Assembly: GCA_036925085.1 (NCBI GenBank)
Contig: JAUPFP010000008.1
Location: forward strand, 1,895,957-1,959,956
Direction of reading: 5' to 3'
Length of the DNA stretch: 64,000 bases
From: Brachycybe producta
Taxonomy: Eukaryota; Arthropoda; Diplopoda; Playtdesmida; Andrognathidae
Below are positions 39,601 to 49,903 of the stretch, piece by piece. A program made the position numbers and the translations under genes. Numbering within the stretch: position 1 is the first letter of the stretch; every line of letters begins with the position of its first letter. The notes below the pieces were generated by a model. That model was not told the origin of the DNA. It made no database searches and saw nothing but the letters and a program-made list of their open reading frames with translations.

Positions 39601-42600
39601 TAATTTAATTATGGGTATCATATAATTTTGTTTCTTGTATTAAGATGTTACCGCTTGTATCTGCGGTCAGCTTTTCTGCTAGGAAGTTTTTTGAAAAAAC
39701 GGAAAATCTAATCAGCAACGTGAAAGCAACCGAATTTCGAATGAGAAGTCATGTAGGCGTGTTGGTCTCTTTAAGAATGTCTTGCAAAAACAACAGGTGT
39801 TTGCCAGACTATAATTTGGAATCGATGAAATTGCCTGTTGCTCGGTGGTCAAACATCAAAAAGAAGAGTTTCGGAGAATTGAATAAAGCAAAGCAATTTC
39901 GCACTTTTATCATCAAGTAATAAATTTTCATCTTAGTTTAAAAAATTATCATACATGCATATATTATCTTTTAATTTGTCAGCTATTTATGGACAACTCG
40001 AAGAATCAAAGTTTCACTAGAGAAATTTCATAATATCTTGACGCAATCATCAGAAAAATGTTTCGAAGCTAAGAAACTGTTAACTCATCTGAAATCAGGT
40101 CCATTGCAAGATGTTAGAGCGAAGATTTCTGATATCAAGCAGCGGCAACAGCAATTGATAATTCCCGATAAGTATTCGGTGTCATCATTGCAGTCGCACT
40201 TACAGGAATCTCACAACACGATCATCATAACTTCGGGTAAACTTTTTAACTTGAATTACGAGCGATTCAAAGATTGGTCTAGAGAGTCGTTTGATGAACT
40301 CGAGGAATTTATCATCAACATGATGTGGCCGCATGTTCTCGCATTGGAAGAAACGGAACAATTAATTCTTAAGTATGAAAATGTAACTTTTAAAAGTAGG
40401 ATATTGTTTTAAATATATGATGTATACGATTTCAGGATATTTCGGCACATCGAAAGCAAGCTGTTTGTTCGCAGACAAATCTTAGATAATTTTGTCGCCA
40501 TATCGCAGAAAGTTGCCAATGCAAATCGATCAACCAGTTTCTTATCGTCCATCGAATGGCCGTCAAATGTAGATTATCACGGATCTACAGATGGTTCCGG
40601 AGTTGCCTACGACGATGAAGACTACGCTCGAGATGTCTTGTACGAGGAAGAGTTTGTTTTCGCTGAGGAAACTGTAGCAAATTTCAGTGCTTTTGGATTG
40701 GAGATTAAAAACAAGGCTCAACACATAGGCCACAAATTAGAAGGTAATATATATTGTATTTTAGTGTGTTTATGAGGATTTTTTGTATACATTTTTAATT
40801 CAGCATTTTCTTCTGCTCACAAAGAGCGAAAGACAGAACTGGATCTGGTTTCGATTGTTATTGACCGTGTTGCCAAAGAGCTGAATATCTTTGGACGTGA
40901 ACATTTTTTCGAATCTTCCTTGAAGTTAACAAGTCTTGACTTTGCTCGCAAGGAAGTGTCGAGTGTAGCAGAGTCTTCTATTTGGTTGAAGAAAGCGATG
41001 AAAAAAAAGTACGGTGAAGTGGACCTTGAGATCAAATCAAGTCGTGCGGAATTTACAAATACAACATTTGCCGGTTTGTTTGTAGTTTAATTCGTCTATA
41101 TATTTTAATATTAAAATCAACACTGGTTTTTTATAGTTTCAAATGTAACTCTGATGGTTGGAAAAGTTTTTCAACTTGTCAACGACTTAAAGAGATTCGT
41201 TTTTAAAACTTCGCGATTGAACGACACAGTTGACCGCATCAGGCATGCTGTTAAAAGATTTCATCAGTTAGCTGCTTGGTTTAATGTAATTTATAATTCT
41301 GATTGTTTATAAGTGTCATAATTTGTCATTTTAATCATTGTTCTTTCTTTAAAATTGGAAAAAAAGAGAAACTTTTTATAATATATTTTTTTTTATTTTA
41401 AGAAGTATTTTTATTTTGTATATAATTAATTTTTGTCATCACATTAATGTAAAGTATGTAAATATTTGTTCTGCAGACTCCTGTTACGTTAACAACTGGC
41501 CATCTAAATATCCAAGTAGTTGAAGATTCTTTTCTTTCTCCGTATTCTTTGACGACACGACTGGAGTTAACGTTTAAGCCTGACAATTCGAACTCCTTCC
41601 TGTTGCTTTTGGGAAACCCACTCGCAACTGTAAATCAATGGCTTTTTTATTTCACCTTTAATGATTTATGATGTATCTGTGTTTACATTTTTAAGATGGA
41701 TATGACTGAGTGTTTTGCTTTCGTCCGTATCATTGCATCTCGCATTAAAGTGACGGTTGGCCAAGGAAATCAAACTTTAGAATTGCAGAACACTTTGGCT
41801 TTGACTTATGGCCATTGGTATCACATGAGTATAAATTGGTATGTGTGTTTGTTTAAATGTTGTGCATAATTGTGTAGATGTTTTTTAACTTTTTCTTTAT
41901 GATTATTTCGTTCAAAATAAACAGGATACGAGATGTTGTAAATGTATCTTTGAGTCCTTTTGGAAAGGAGAAGTTTGGTAGCATCGTCGGTGGCCGATTG
42001 CCGATGGTGTTGCCGACCGTTCGACGTTTCTCTCCTGCGACTGTGTTTATTGGAGGGTATTCTGATCCACTGGCCGATAAATCAAACATTTCAGAATTTC
42101 GTGGCAGTTTGAGCGATCTTCGTGTAAATAACCGACCTTTGGGACTGGTTTCGAAGTCATCTGTTCCATTTACTCAGTCAACAACAACGGCGAAATTAGA
42201 TACTCTTTCGTTTAACGGTTTCGATTTTCTATCCATTGATGTGGCATTGCATCTTCCAATCGTCGTTGATTTTTATTTACGGACCTTGCAAAGAGATGCT
42301 GTTGTGTTGCTTGTTCAATTTCAGTCCAAAGTGAATCTTGCCATTTATTAGTTTATTATGAGTGGATTGTTTTGATTAATGTTCTCTTTATTAATACAGT
42401 TGTGGTTTGCTGTGACCCTTCGAGGCGGTGAACTCTCTGTCGAGTTTCAAACTCAGAGCAACGGCATAGTGTTTTCGAAACAAAGCCTACTTGGATCTGG
42501 TTTGCAGTGCAATAACGGGAAGCCTCATCTAGTTCAGGTTCCTTCGTCAGTTATAGTGATTTATCGTAGCTATAGTAGTCTTCATTTAATGCATAACTCA

Positions 42601-43640
42601 TATGTTTCAGATTAAATTGCTAAATACGCCTATAGCTTCGCTACACTTAACTGTGGATACTTTGTATCGAAACAGCCTGAAATTGGGAAACATCGGTGCC
42701 CTTTCGTGGTCGGCACTTTATGTCGGTGGCTTACCCAATACCATAAGAGATGATGATGCATATGCCGCACTTTGTCCGGCATCCAATTTTCAAGGTTGTT
42801 TGATGCAGTTCAGAGTTAGTAACCGATCTCTGGTGTCCACATCTCCGTTATCGACTTCTATTACTTCTTGTCCGCATGACATGAGCACGTGTGTTTGCTC
42901 ATCTGAACGATCTATTCAAGTCAAACGTTTGGGGTTTGTGATTCACGAGATGGCTGTCTTGTTTGCTGTTTTCACACCGATTAAATCGAGTCGCACCGTG
43001 ATCCATTATTCTACTTCGCCTGTAAACGTTTTGGAACATTGCCAGTTTAATGACTTTTTAATAAGTTTATGTTTATTCTCGTGTTTGTGTTTTCAGTATA
43101 CTGGATTTAAAATTGAAGTTGGGACGGACAAAACGAATTGGATAGAAGTGTCATTTTGGTCTAAAGGTGGTGACGACTTTCGTAGATATAGCGGTGGAAG
43201 TCGGCACTCAATGATAGACACGACGTGGCATTTGGTCACTTTATCGACCAACAGCTCTAGGTTTCTTTGTGGCTTTTTTATTTCTCTCCGTCCTATGTCA
43301 TTTAAGCAGTCTCTAAAGTCTAATTATTGTTTTTTTATTCAGCTCAATTCTGACCGTGGATGGAGAAATTTGGAAAGAACTAAATGTTGGATTAGTTCAG
43401 AAGCGGCTTTTCACATCACAACAGCTATTATTCTTAGGACCTGACAATGGAATTTCAGAGGGATCAGTTTGCTATAGAGACTTCCTACTTAATGGAAGGT
43501 CATTGAATAAAAACTTTAGTTTCACGGTTGTGTTGCATAACATAATTGTGACTTTTTGTGTTTTCTCTTGTTTCAGGCCGTTAGACTTAACTCCTTATAT
43601 TGTGGCTAGTGATGCGACCGTTTGTAATGTCACCTTCTGA
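36666..43640 (+). CDS. Compact laminin alpha-like chain (LN, four LE, coiled coil, three LG)
   Basis: Secreted basement-membrane protein. About 23 coding exons; the first eight are 36666-36863, 36926-37294, 37363-37428, 37497-37592, 37668-37860, 37924-38133, 38752-38892 and 38960-39106, later ones are approximate. Estimated length is near 1,580 residues, half a usual alpha chain. Order: signal peptide; laminin N-terminal domain (ASNIIDGSNNWW; SVRSIAIGGRCMCNGH at its end); four EGF-like LE modules with paired cysteines (CNCNGHSEEC, CHCRDGMTGLKC); a helical domain I/II region (39181-41290) rich in Leu, Glu and Lys; three laminin G modules (41478-43640) with typical GCLMQFRVSNR. No L4 domain, no long LE array and no LG4-5 are visible. 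The stop TGA is followed by AATAAA. The donor of exon 9 (near 39384) is uncertain. Family identity is firm; calling it alpha rests on the C-terminal LG modules. Confidence 0.85.
38134..38751 (+). other. Large intron of the laminin-like gene
   Basis: A 618-bp intron in a gene whose other introns are mostly 60-100 bp. AT-rich, no coding exon that would complete another LE module, and no clear inverted repeat. Confidence 0.5.
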
Positions 43641-43694
43641 AGGTGTTTGCTATAAACGACCTAGCATCGTGCTTCTTATTGTTATCGAAACAAT

Positions 43695-43700
43695 AATAAA
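43695..43700 (+). terminator. Poly(A) signal of the laminin-like gene
   Basis: AATAAA 55 bp after the stop codon, a normal distance for a short 3' UTR. Confidence 0.6.
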
Positions 43701-43944
43701 TCGCTTAAAATAAGATTTGTGTTTTTTATTTAGCGTGAAATTGCATTAAATGCATTTGTAATTACTAATTAGATAGGGCAGAGGTCTTATGGTATGTTAA
43801 CATTTATTATGCTTAAGTAAAAGCAGAAAAAATGACAAATGCACTATTTCACAGTATTATTATTCATTTTGCTTTAGTTTTTGTTTTGTTTTGAAACAGG
43901 TATATAAATTCCAAACGCATGTGTGACAAGAACAATTTGTAAAA

Positions 43945-44680
43945 ATGTTTAACGTTGGAAAAGTTTTCTTATTTTTTATCTTTATCTGTATTAGAAGCAC
44001 TTTTGTTTGCCATAACTTTTTTAATTTCATCACGATACCAGAACCCTTAATGACATTTGGTAAAGATTTTATTTTATTTATGAATATTTTGAGAATTTTG
44101 ACTTTTGAAAGATTTTTTTCTTCAAGATTTGCTTATCACAACGCCACTGAGCATCAATTGGAGAGGATTACGCTTTAAACGGGATACTCAGTCATATCAT
44201 CCTCATGATGAAAACCTTTCTAAATTGGATTTTGTACTAACTGGTCTCGGGGTTGACGAACAAGAGTGCTTCGAAGCTGTGATTTGTGCTCTTCATCAAA
44301 ACCCTTCAGCATTTGAACCCTTACCGAATATTTTAGGAAATATTCTCAACATGTAATTAAAATTAGTTTTGACTGGTTTTTTAAAGACTTTTTAAATTAC
44401 TCTTCATGTTTTTTTTTTCTAATCAAGGGACATGATGGTAACATCGACTTCCGCAACCATGAACGGCACACGAGCAGCAACATCTTCTCGTTACAATCGT
44501 TATATAGAAGCGGCTCGCTTAGGTCAAAGCATTTCGTTTCCATCGCAAGAATCCAGTTGTCGGATGGTCACCAATCGGTTCTCTGTTCGTTGTGAACAGT
44601 TGACCAATCGTATCCTTGACACACCTGCTTTTAAATTCTTGCAATTTGTATATAACTTTGCAAGTGTTAACTTTATTTAA
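43945..44680 (+). CDS. Small secreted protein A, tandem paralog of protein B
   Basis: Three exons (43945-44059, 44127-44352, 44428-44680) joining in frame to 197 residues. I do not recognise a named family. The N-terminus is hydrophobic (VGKVFLFFIFICI) and fits a signal peptide. A dibasic RFKRD near residue 55 is a possible furin-type cleavage site. A conserved helix follows: CFEAVICALHQNP-AFEPLPN. The last exon holds two further cysteines (SSCRM, VRCEQ). Its exon phases (1, then 2) and motif order match the next gene (45517-46308) exactly, showing tandem duplication. It may belong to a poorly characterised arthropod secreted family; this is inference. Confidence 0.75.
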
Positions 44681-45516
44681 TTACTACTCAGTCATTTATT
44701 TAATTATGACTGAGAGAATACATGTATATGTATAATTATGTTATAAATTATAATTCAATGTAATTTGTGGAGAAAGCTGTATTGCACTTTCCAATGTTTA
44801 TATCAGTCCAAAGGGGTGATGCATATCTGTCTACGTTTTTTTTATAAATAGGGGTTACATTCTCATGCCTACTTTAATTGTCACTGCTCCAGGGCGCAAA
44901 AGTGTTATTTTGACAGTTATTTTGTTACGACTTTTCATAGTGTCTACCTTGACTCGGATGGTTTCGACCTTTTCATTCTCGTGGGCCACTTGCACTAAAA
45001 TAATTACTTAACTTTTTGCCAATGAACATTAGCTTCAATTTGGCACAGTTAGGACCATTTACGGAGAACACTTTTAATTTAAAGTGCTTGCATGTCGTTA
45101 TGAGTAGTTCACGTTTTGACTGTAGGCTCAGACGTTGAGAATGCAAGCAATGCATTAAAAAGTTGATTTGATTTAAGATGCTTCCGTCTTGTCTTAAAAA
45201 ACCGCTAGCAAAAGGGGATTTTCCTCCCACACCTACAGCTTCACACACATATAAATACTATTTAATCGATAGATAAATTTCATTTTGTAAAGTAGTTGTT
45301 GCGAGAGAAAAAACACAGGCACATGTTTATTCCAGTAGATCTTCTGTATATAGTTTTATACAGAAATTTATTCTAATCAGATATTTATATCAAATTGATG
45401 AATAAGGAGGATAAGAGTAGCAACAACAACACAAGTTAATAGGTTGGAATTTATTTTGTTTTTTGCAAATATATTTAATTTTTTAATGAATTTGTACGTT
45501 GGTGACAGACACAAGG
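44681..45516 (+). other. Spacer between the two secreted paralogs
   Basis: No gene seen. The minus-strand frame at 44973-45248 has no recognisable features. AT-rich promoter-type sequence for gene B is expected here but no specific motif stands out. Confidence 0.4.
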
Positions 45517-46308
45517 ATGAAATCCGTGAAGAGTAAAGTGTCCAGTGTCATCTATGTGGTAATTCTGGTGGTCATCTTTATTGGAGACAACGTTCAAGGA
45601 GTGTTCTTGCCATTGCCAACAGAAATAGGAGACTCTTTTGAATTTGGTAAGATTTTCATAGGGCTTTGGGACAAGTAGCTGATTTTGTATTTAAGTTGTT
45701 TATTGAAAATAGATCTTCAGATAACTGTACCTTACACTATCACTTTGCCGGCATTTATTGGTCGTCGACGTCGTCAACTGGCCTCCAAAGAGGAAGAGGA
45801 GCAGGACGAAGAGGATGAGTACAATGCCGCTGTAGAAGCTCAGATTCTCAGTCAGTCTCGTCAAGGTGTCGTTCTTGGTCTTTTGGATTCTGTGTTCAAC
45901 TGGTTAGGTGTGGAGGATGAATACTGTCAGCGGAGATTAATTTGCCTCCTAGCTCAGAATCCAGAAAAATATTATCCTCTAAGTGCTTTTATTTTGAACC
46001 ACTTAGACACGTAAGTGGATCGTAGAGACTTTAAATTATGCTGTCCTCATAAATAATAAAATTGCAGACAAGAAGATGAAGAAACTCTGGAAGATGAAGC
46101 ATTAATGACGTTAATGCCAAATGGAAGTTGGTTTCGGTACCTTCGCTATTGGGAAGCTGGAAAAAAAGGTCTTTCCCTGTCTACCAACTGTAACCGAGAA
46201 ACTATTCCATGCCCAAAACATCCGGATGAAGTTATCAATTGGACGGTATTAAGTATCGTTCAGGGTTTGTCTCGATACGTGAATTTACGTTTTAACAATG
46301 AAACCTAG
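45517..46308 (+). CDS. Small secreted protein B, tandem paralog of protein A
   Basis: Three exons (45517-45646, 45713-46010, 46068-46308) giving 222 residues. The signal peptide is clear (VSSVIYVVILVVIFIGDNVQG). A tetrabasic RRRRQ near residue 63 is a strong candidate furin site, so the chain after it is probably the mature protein. An acidic stretch EEEEQDEEDE follows, then the conserved core WLGVEDEYCQRRLICLLAQ. The third exon has NCNRETIPCPK. The pattern of dibasic site, CxxxxxC core and late cysteine pair is shared with gene A. Function unknown; perhaps a processed extracellular or peptide-like factor. Confidence 0.78.
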
Positions 46309-47581
46309 TGGAACACAATAACAAAAACTTTTGATACGGCTCGAACTGAAGTGTTTCGCATGGATTCCCACGGCACAACGGGTTTGTATAGCGGATAAAA
46401 GCGAACAGTGTCAATTTCAATAACGCAATCTTAAATTTTTTAATACAATTCTTTACCAGACCGATTTTTGTGTTTATTTCTTGTGATAGACCCTGGAAAT
46501 GTTTTGCAGCATATTTAATATATTGTCATTTTTATTGTGTGTTTGGTAAATGTTAAATTAATGGGTGAATTGTGGTCTGGGAGGCTGTTTAGAAATTCAG
46601 AAAAAAATACATTTTACAGTGTGGCATTGTAGATTTGCTAATAATATAAATTTTCATGATCACTTTATAGTAGTTGAATGGTAAATTGTACAAATACAGA
46701 CATTGTTAAATATTCAACATTAAATTAATTTAAAAGTAGTTATTGCTAGTACAATTGGAGGTGATCAGCAGTGGCGGATCACCACACAGCTACAAGAAGG
46801 GCGTGATTGGGGCCTCATTATCGTAGATGGATCAAAAACCAAAAAGAAATAATTTTGTTTGTTTTTATAACTTTGATAAAAAAAATAAAATGATAACTAT
46901 AGTAAAGGCAAACTCTGTTGTGTTCTATATTTTTTGTAGTAGGTAACAAGTCTTGTGCTTTTAAGTTTTGACAGGGGAAGGGGTTCTAAATCAGGCTGTG
47001 TTTGGGGCCTCTTAATGCTTAATTCGTCACTGGTGGCCAGGTGGTTTCAGGTGTCATTTGATGGACATCTACTTTCTTCTTTCAAGAAACACTTTCAATA
47101 TATTGATTTTTTTTTTCTTCAGTGTATTTCTCTCAACTTTTTGTCTCCTTTTCTCATGAGCTTAATATTTCAAATAAAGGGTGATTTTTTGCAAAGGTAC
47201 AGGTGCTTAAAAAATCCTGATTCTAAAGTATGTTTGTTGGTAGAGGAAAATACTTTTTTTAAAACCTGTTCAAATAATTGCAAGTTTGGTTTTGAAATAA
47301 TGTTTTGAAAAGAAAATCTTACTAAAATATCAAAGAAAAAGAAACAATTATTATTTTTTTGTTGAATATATCACTTCTCTAATTAAGGAAATGAAACAAT
47401 AAATTTTATTATTTTTAATTGAAAATTGGGTAAGAAAAAAGAGTAGACAGTTTCCAACATACTTGACATTTTTTGTTATTTCCTCGCTAGATTTTAAGTG
47501 AAAGTGCTCAGTAGAAGAAAAAAAGAGCAATGAATAAATTAACATTCCTTGTTTGTAAAAGACAGGTGTGAAAAATAACAT
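46309..47581. other. Spacer between convergent genes
   Basis: Separates secreted protein B (plus) from the K2P channel (minus), which converge. It contains one hAT-like MITE (46769-47032). The remaining sequence is AT-rich; the frame at 46955-47308 has no domain. Confidence 0.45.
46769..47032. mobile_element. hAT-like MITE with CAGTG termini
   Basis: A 264-bp element beginning CAGTGGCGGATC and ending TTAATTCGTCACTG, the classic form of hAT termini. The flanking 8-bp words GTGATCAG (46761-46768) and GTGGCCAG (47033-47040) match at six of eight positions and look like an aged target duplication. GGGGCCTCATTA inside each end is repeated. Confidence 0.72.
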
Positions 47582-48781
47582 TTAAACGTTAATTGCTTGA
47601 AGTGAAAGGTCGTCGATCTTTGCATATTCCTTTGATTTATTAACCTCTTGTTGATCCATCTCGTCTTCTACAAAATTTTCCTTGAAACCGATCCGAGTAC
47701 CAATTTTCTTAGCTGCTCTACGAAAGTTAGCAGTTAGTGATTCCTAGAAGACCAAAACATAGCAATATTAATAGAAGTTCGTTATAGAGAGGGGCCACCG
47801 TGAAGATCAGCGGTCACTCACCTGTGCAACATTGATACACATGGAGGTAAGAGCCATGCCGAACAGTAAGTAGACAAATGTGGCCATCATAAAAATGGGA
47901 TGTTCCGGAACGTAATCACCGAAACCAATTGTACTCATAGAAACGAATACAAAGTAGAAAGCTTCGAAGTAAGACCAATTTTCCCATTGGATGAACATTG
48001 CGGCACCTGCGAGCATGTATGCACAAAGAACACCCAAAGCGATCCAAGGAGGAAGGTTGAAGTGGTCATCGATTTCGATCGTGCGACGACGACCCGTCAC
48101 TGCAGCCCAAACAAACTTTAGTCCATGTGTGAATATTTTACCAAAGTCTGCTAGGACCATTAATAACAATGGAATGCCTATGCAGGCATAGAGTATGGTA
48201 AAAGCACGGCCGAGTGTCGTACTCGGAACGATGTGACCGTAACCTTTATTATCAAATATAAAAAATTAATGAAGTTTTATTTTCCCCATTTAGAATACTA
48301 GATTACTAGGAAGATGTAATATATACGTGCCTATAGTCGTGAAAACAGTACCAGAATAAAACAGGGCTCCCCAAAATGTCCATAGTTTTTTATCTGGTTT
48401 CGAAGAGACCAGAGACAATTGTGACAACTGAGCCTCAAACTGTTCAAAAATGATGTCCGATTTTTGGTACCACCGCTGTTGGTCATGCGATTCATTCACC
48501 TCGGCAGTACATAGTGTCCAAAGTTCGGCTTTGCTTCGAGAACGAATGAGTTGCAGATTTAATCTATCTCGGTCTTCATTCGGTCCTTCGACAGAATTAA
48601 ATAGGAGAGCTCCAAAGACAGCATAAGCAAGAAGCAAACAGAGGAGCAGCAGGTGGGTGAACCAGAACCGAGACACATGCCGAATAGTTGCAAGAAGAGA
48701 GTGAGTAAAATTTTCAGCACACGTTAAATACAAAAAATCTTTTCTTTCTACTTTTTCAGTAGTAACGACACACTCAGGCAT
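47582..48781 (-). CDS. Two-pore-domain potassium channel (K2P/KCNK type)
   Basis: Background potassium channel of the plasma membrane; two such subunits make one pore. Three coding exons on the minus strand: 48781-48331, 48243-47822, 47743-47582; 344 residues. Order: first membrane helix (HLLLLCLLLAYAVFGALLF), long extracellular cap with one NES glycosylation site, pore loop 1 (GTVFTTIG then YGHIVP across the exon junction), helix 2 (ILYACIGIPLLLMVLADFG), helix 3 (PPWIALGVLCAYMLAGAAMF), pore loop 2 (STIGFGDYVPEHP) and helix 4 (YLLFGMALTSMCINVAQ). Selectivity filters TIGYG and TIGFG are intact. The first intron appears to use a GC donor (GCACGT), needed to restore TTIGYGH. The cytosolic tail is short. 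Which K2P subfamily it belongs to is not resolved. Confidence 0.92.
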
Positions 48782-49903
48782 ATTCTTGTTATTATTATAG
48801 CTTGGCCGGGTATAGTGTGAGTTAGATAAAAGTTGGCATTAATGTTATTGTTGATGCAATGACAGTGATGCAGTAAGTGTATTTTAAAGTGAAATAAATT
48901 GAAAAGAACTTTGGTGATGCACAGACAGACAGACACACCATCGTCACCCACTCAAACCACCCCCAGAAGTTCTGACCTTGTCTCTAAACTCTAAATAAAA
49001 CCAACTGGATATGCGTGATGTTATGGTGCCACTGATTTTTTTTTTATCTTTCCTCGTTTTTAGTGCTGAAAATTTTAGTGAAAAAAAAAGAGGGGAGTGA
49101 TGGAATCAAAACTTTCACCACACATACATATAATAAAAAAAACATACACACACACACCACAGATAAAAAGAGAATCCAAACACACAAACTGTAAATGCCA
49201 CAACAAGAACATACACAAAAAAATATTGATTCACATTTTTTTGTTGTTGTTGTTGTTACTGTAAATGTACACTTTCTCTCTCTCCACTCCAGAGAAAAAA
49301 AAACCCCCCACACGAACAGAGAACGTAAACTAGAAATCTAGTTTACACACAATAAATTATTTACATGTTAATGTTGCATGTTTCATAAATTATGCAAAGA
49401 ATCCGTATCAAATTGCAGGATCAACACATATATACAACTAAAAAGGACATAACAGTGGTCTTCCCCTTTCCACCCTATTCTCATATTTTTTTTTGTCAGC
49501 ATGTCCAATTAAATCACAGTCCAGAATAATAAAAGTGAGAGAGAAAAAACGATATTATGATGTAAAGTTGAAATTTATACATAATATGTATAAGAAGATA
49601 AAATTCATATACTTTACATGTAATTTTTTTTAATTGATGTAATATTATTTAAGAAGAAAAAAAAACTTTTCATCTTATTTGTTTTTGTTTGTTTCTACAT
49701 CTTAATTACAATGTATATATAGGAATAATTGTACAAGAGTAAAATTGATTTTAAAAGATTCAAAAATAGAAAGAGTGTATAAGAAAAAAAAAATTACTTC
49801 TCTTGGAAGGTTTAAAGAATAGACAAGAAAAAAACATTTCGCAAAAAAAAAAAAAAGAGAATTTGCGAAGTTTTCAAGTGATATTTTTTTGTATTCGAGA
49901 AAT
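48782..49903. other. Region between KChIP and K2P, no gene seen
   Basis: Contains the probable K2P promoter and 5' UTR (minus strand) and the KChIP 3' UTR. There is a perfect palindrome GTAAACTAGAAATCTAGTTTAC at 49326-49347 and CA-rich tracts. No further coding exon is supported. Confidence 0.45.

Noticed and set aside
41878-42351. Methionine-initiated frames inside the laminin-like gene considered as separate genes
   Set aside because: They are internal exons; splice sites and LG-domain similarity join them to the laminin-like chain.
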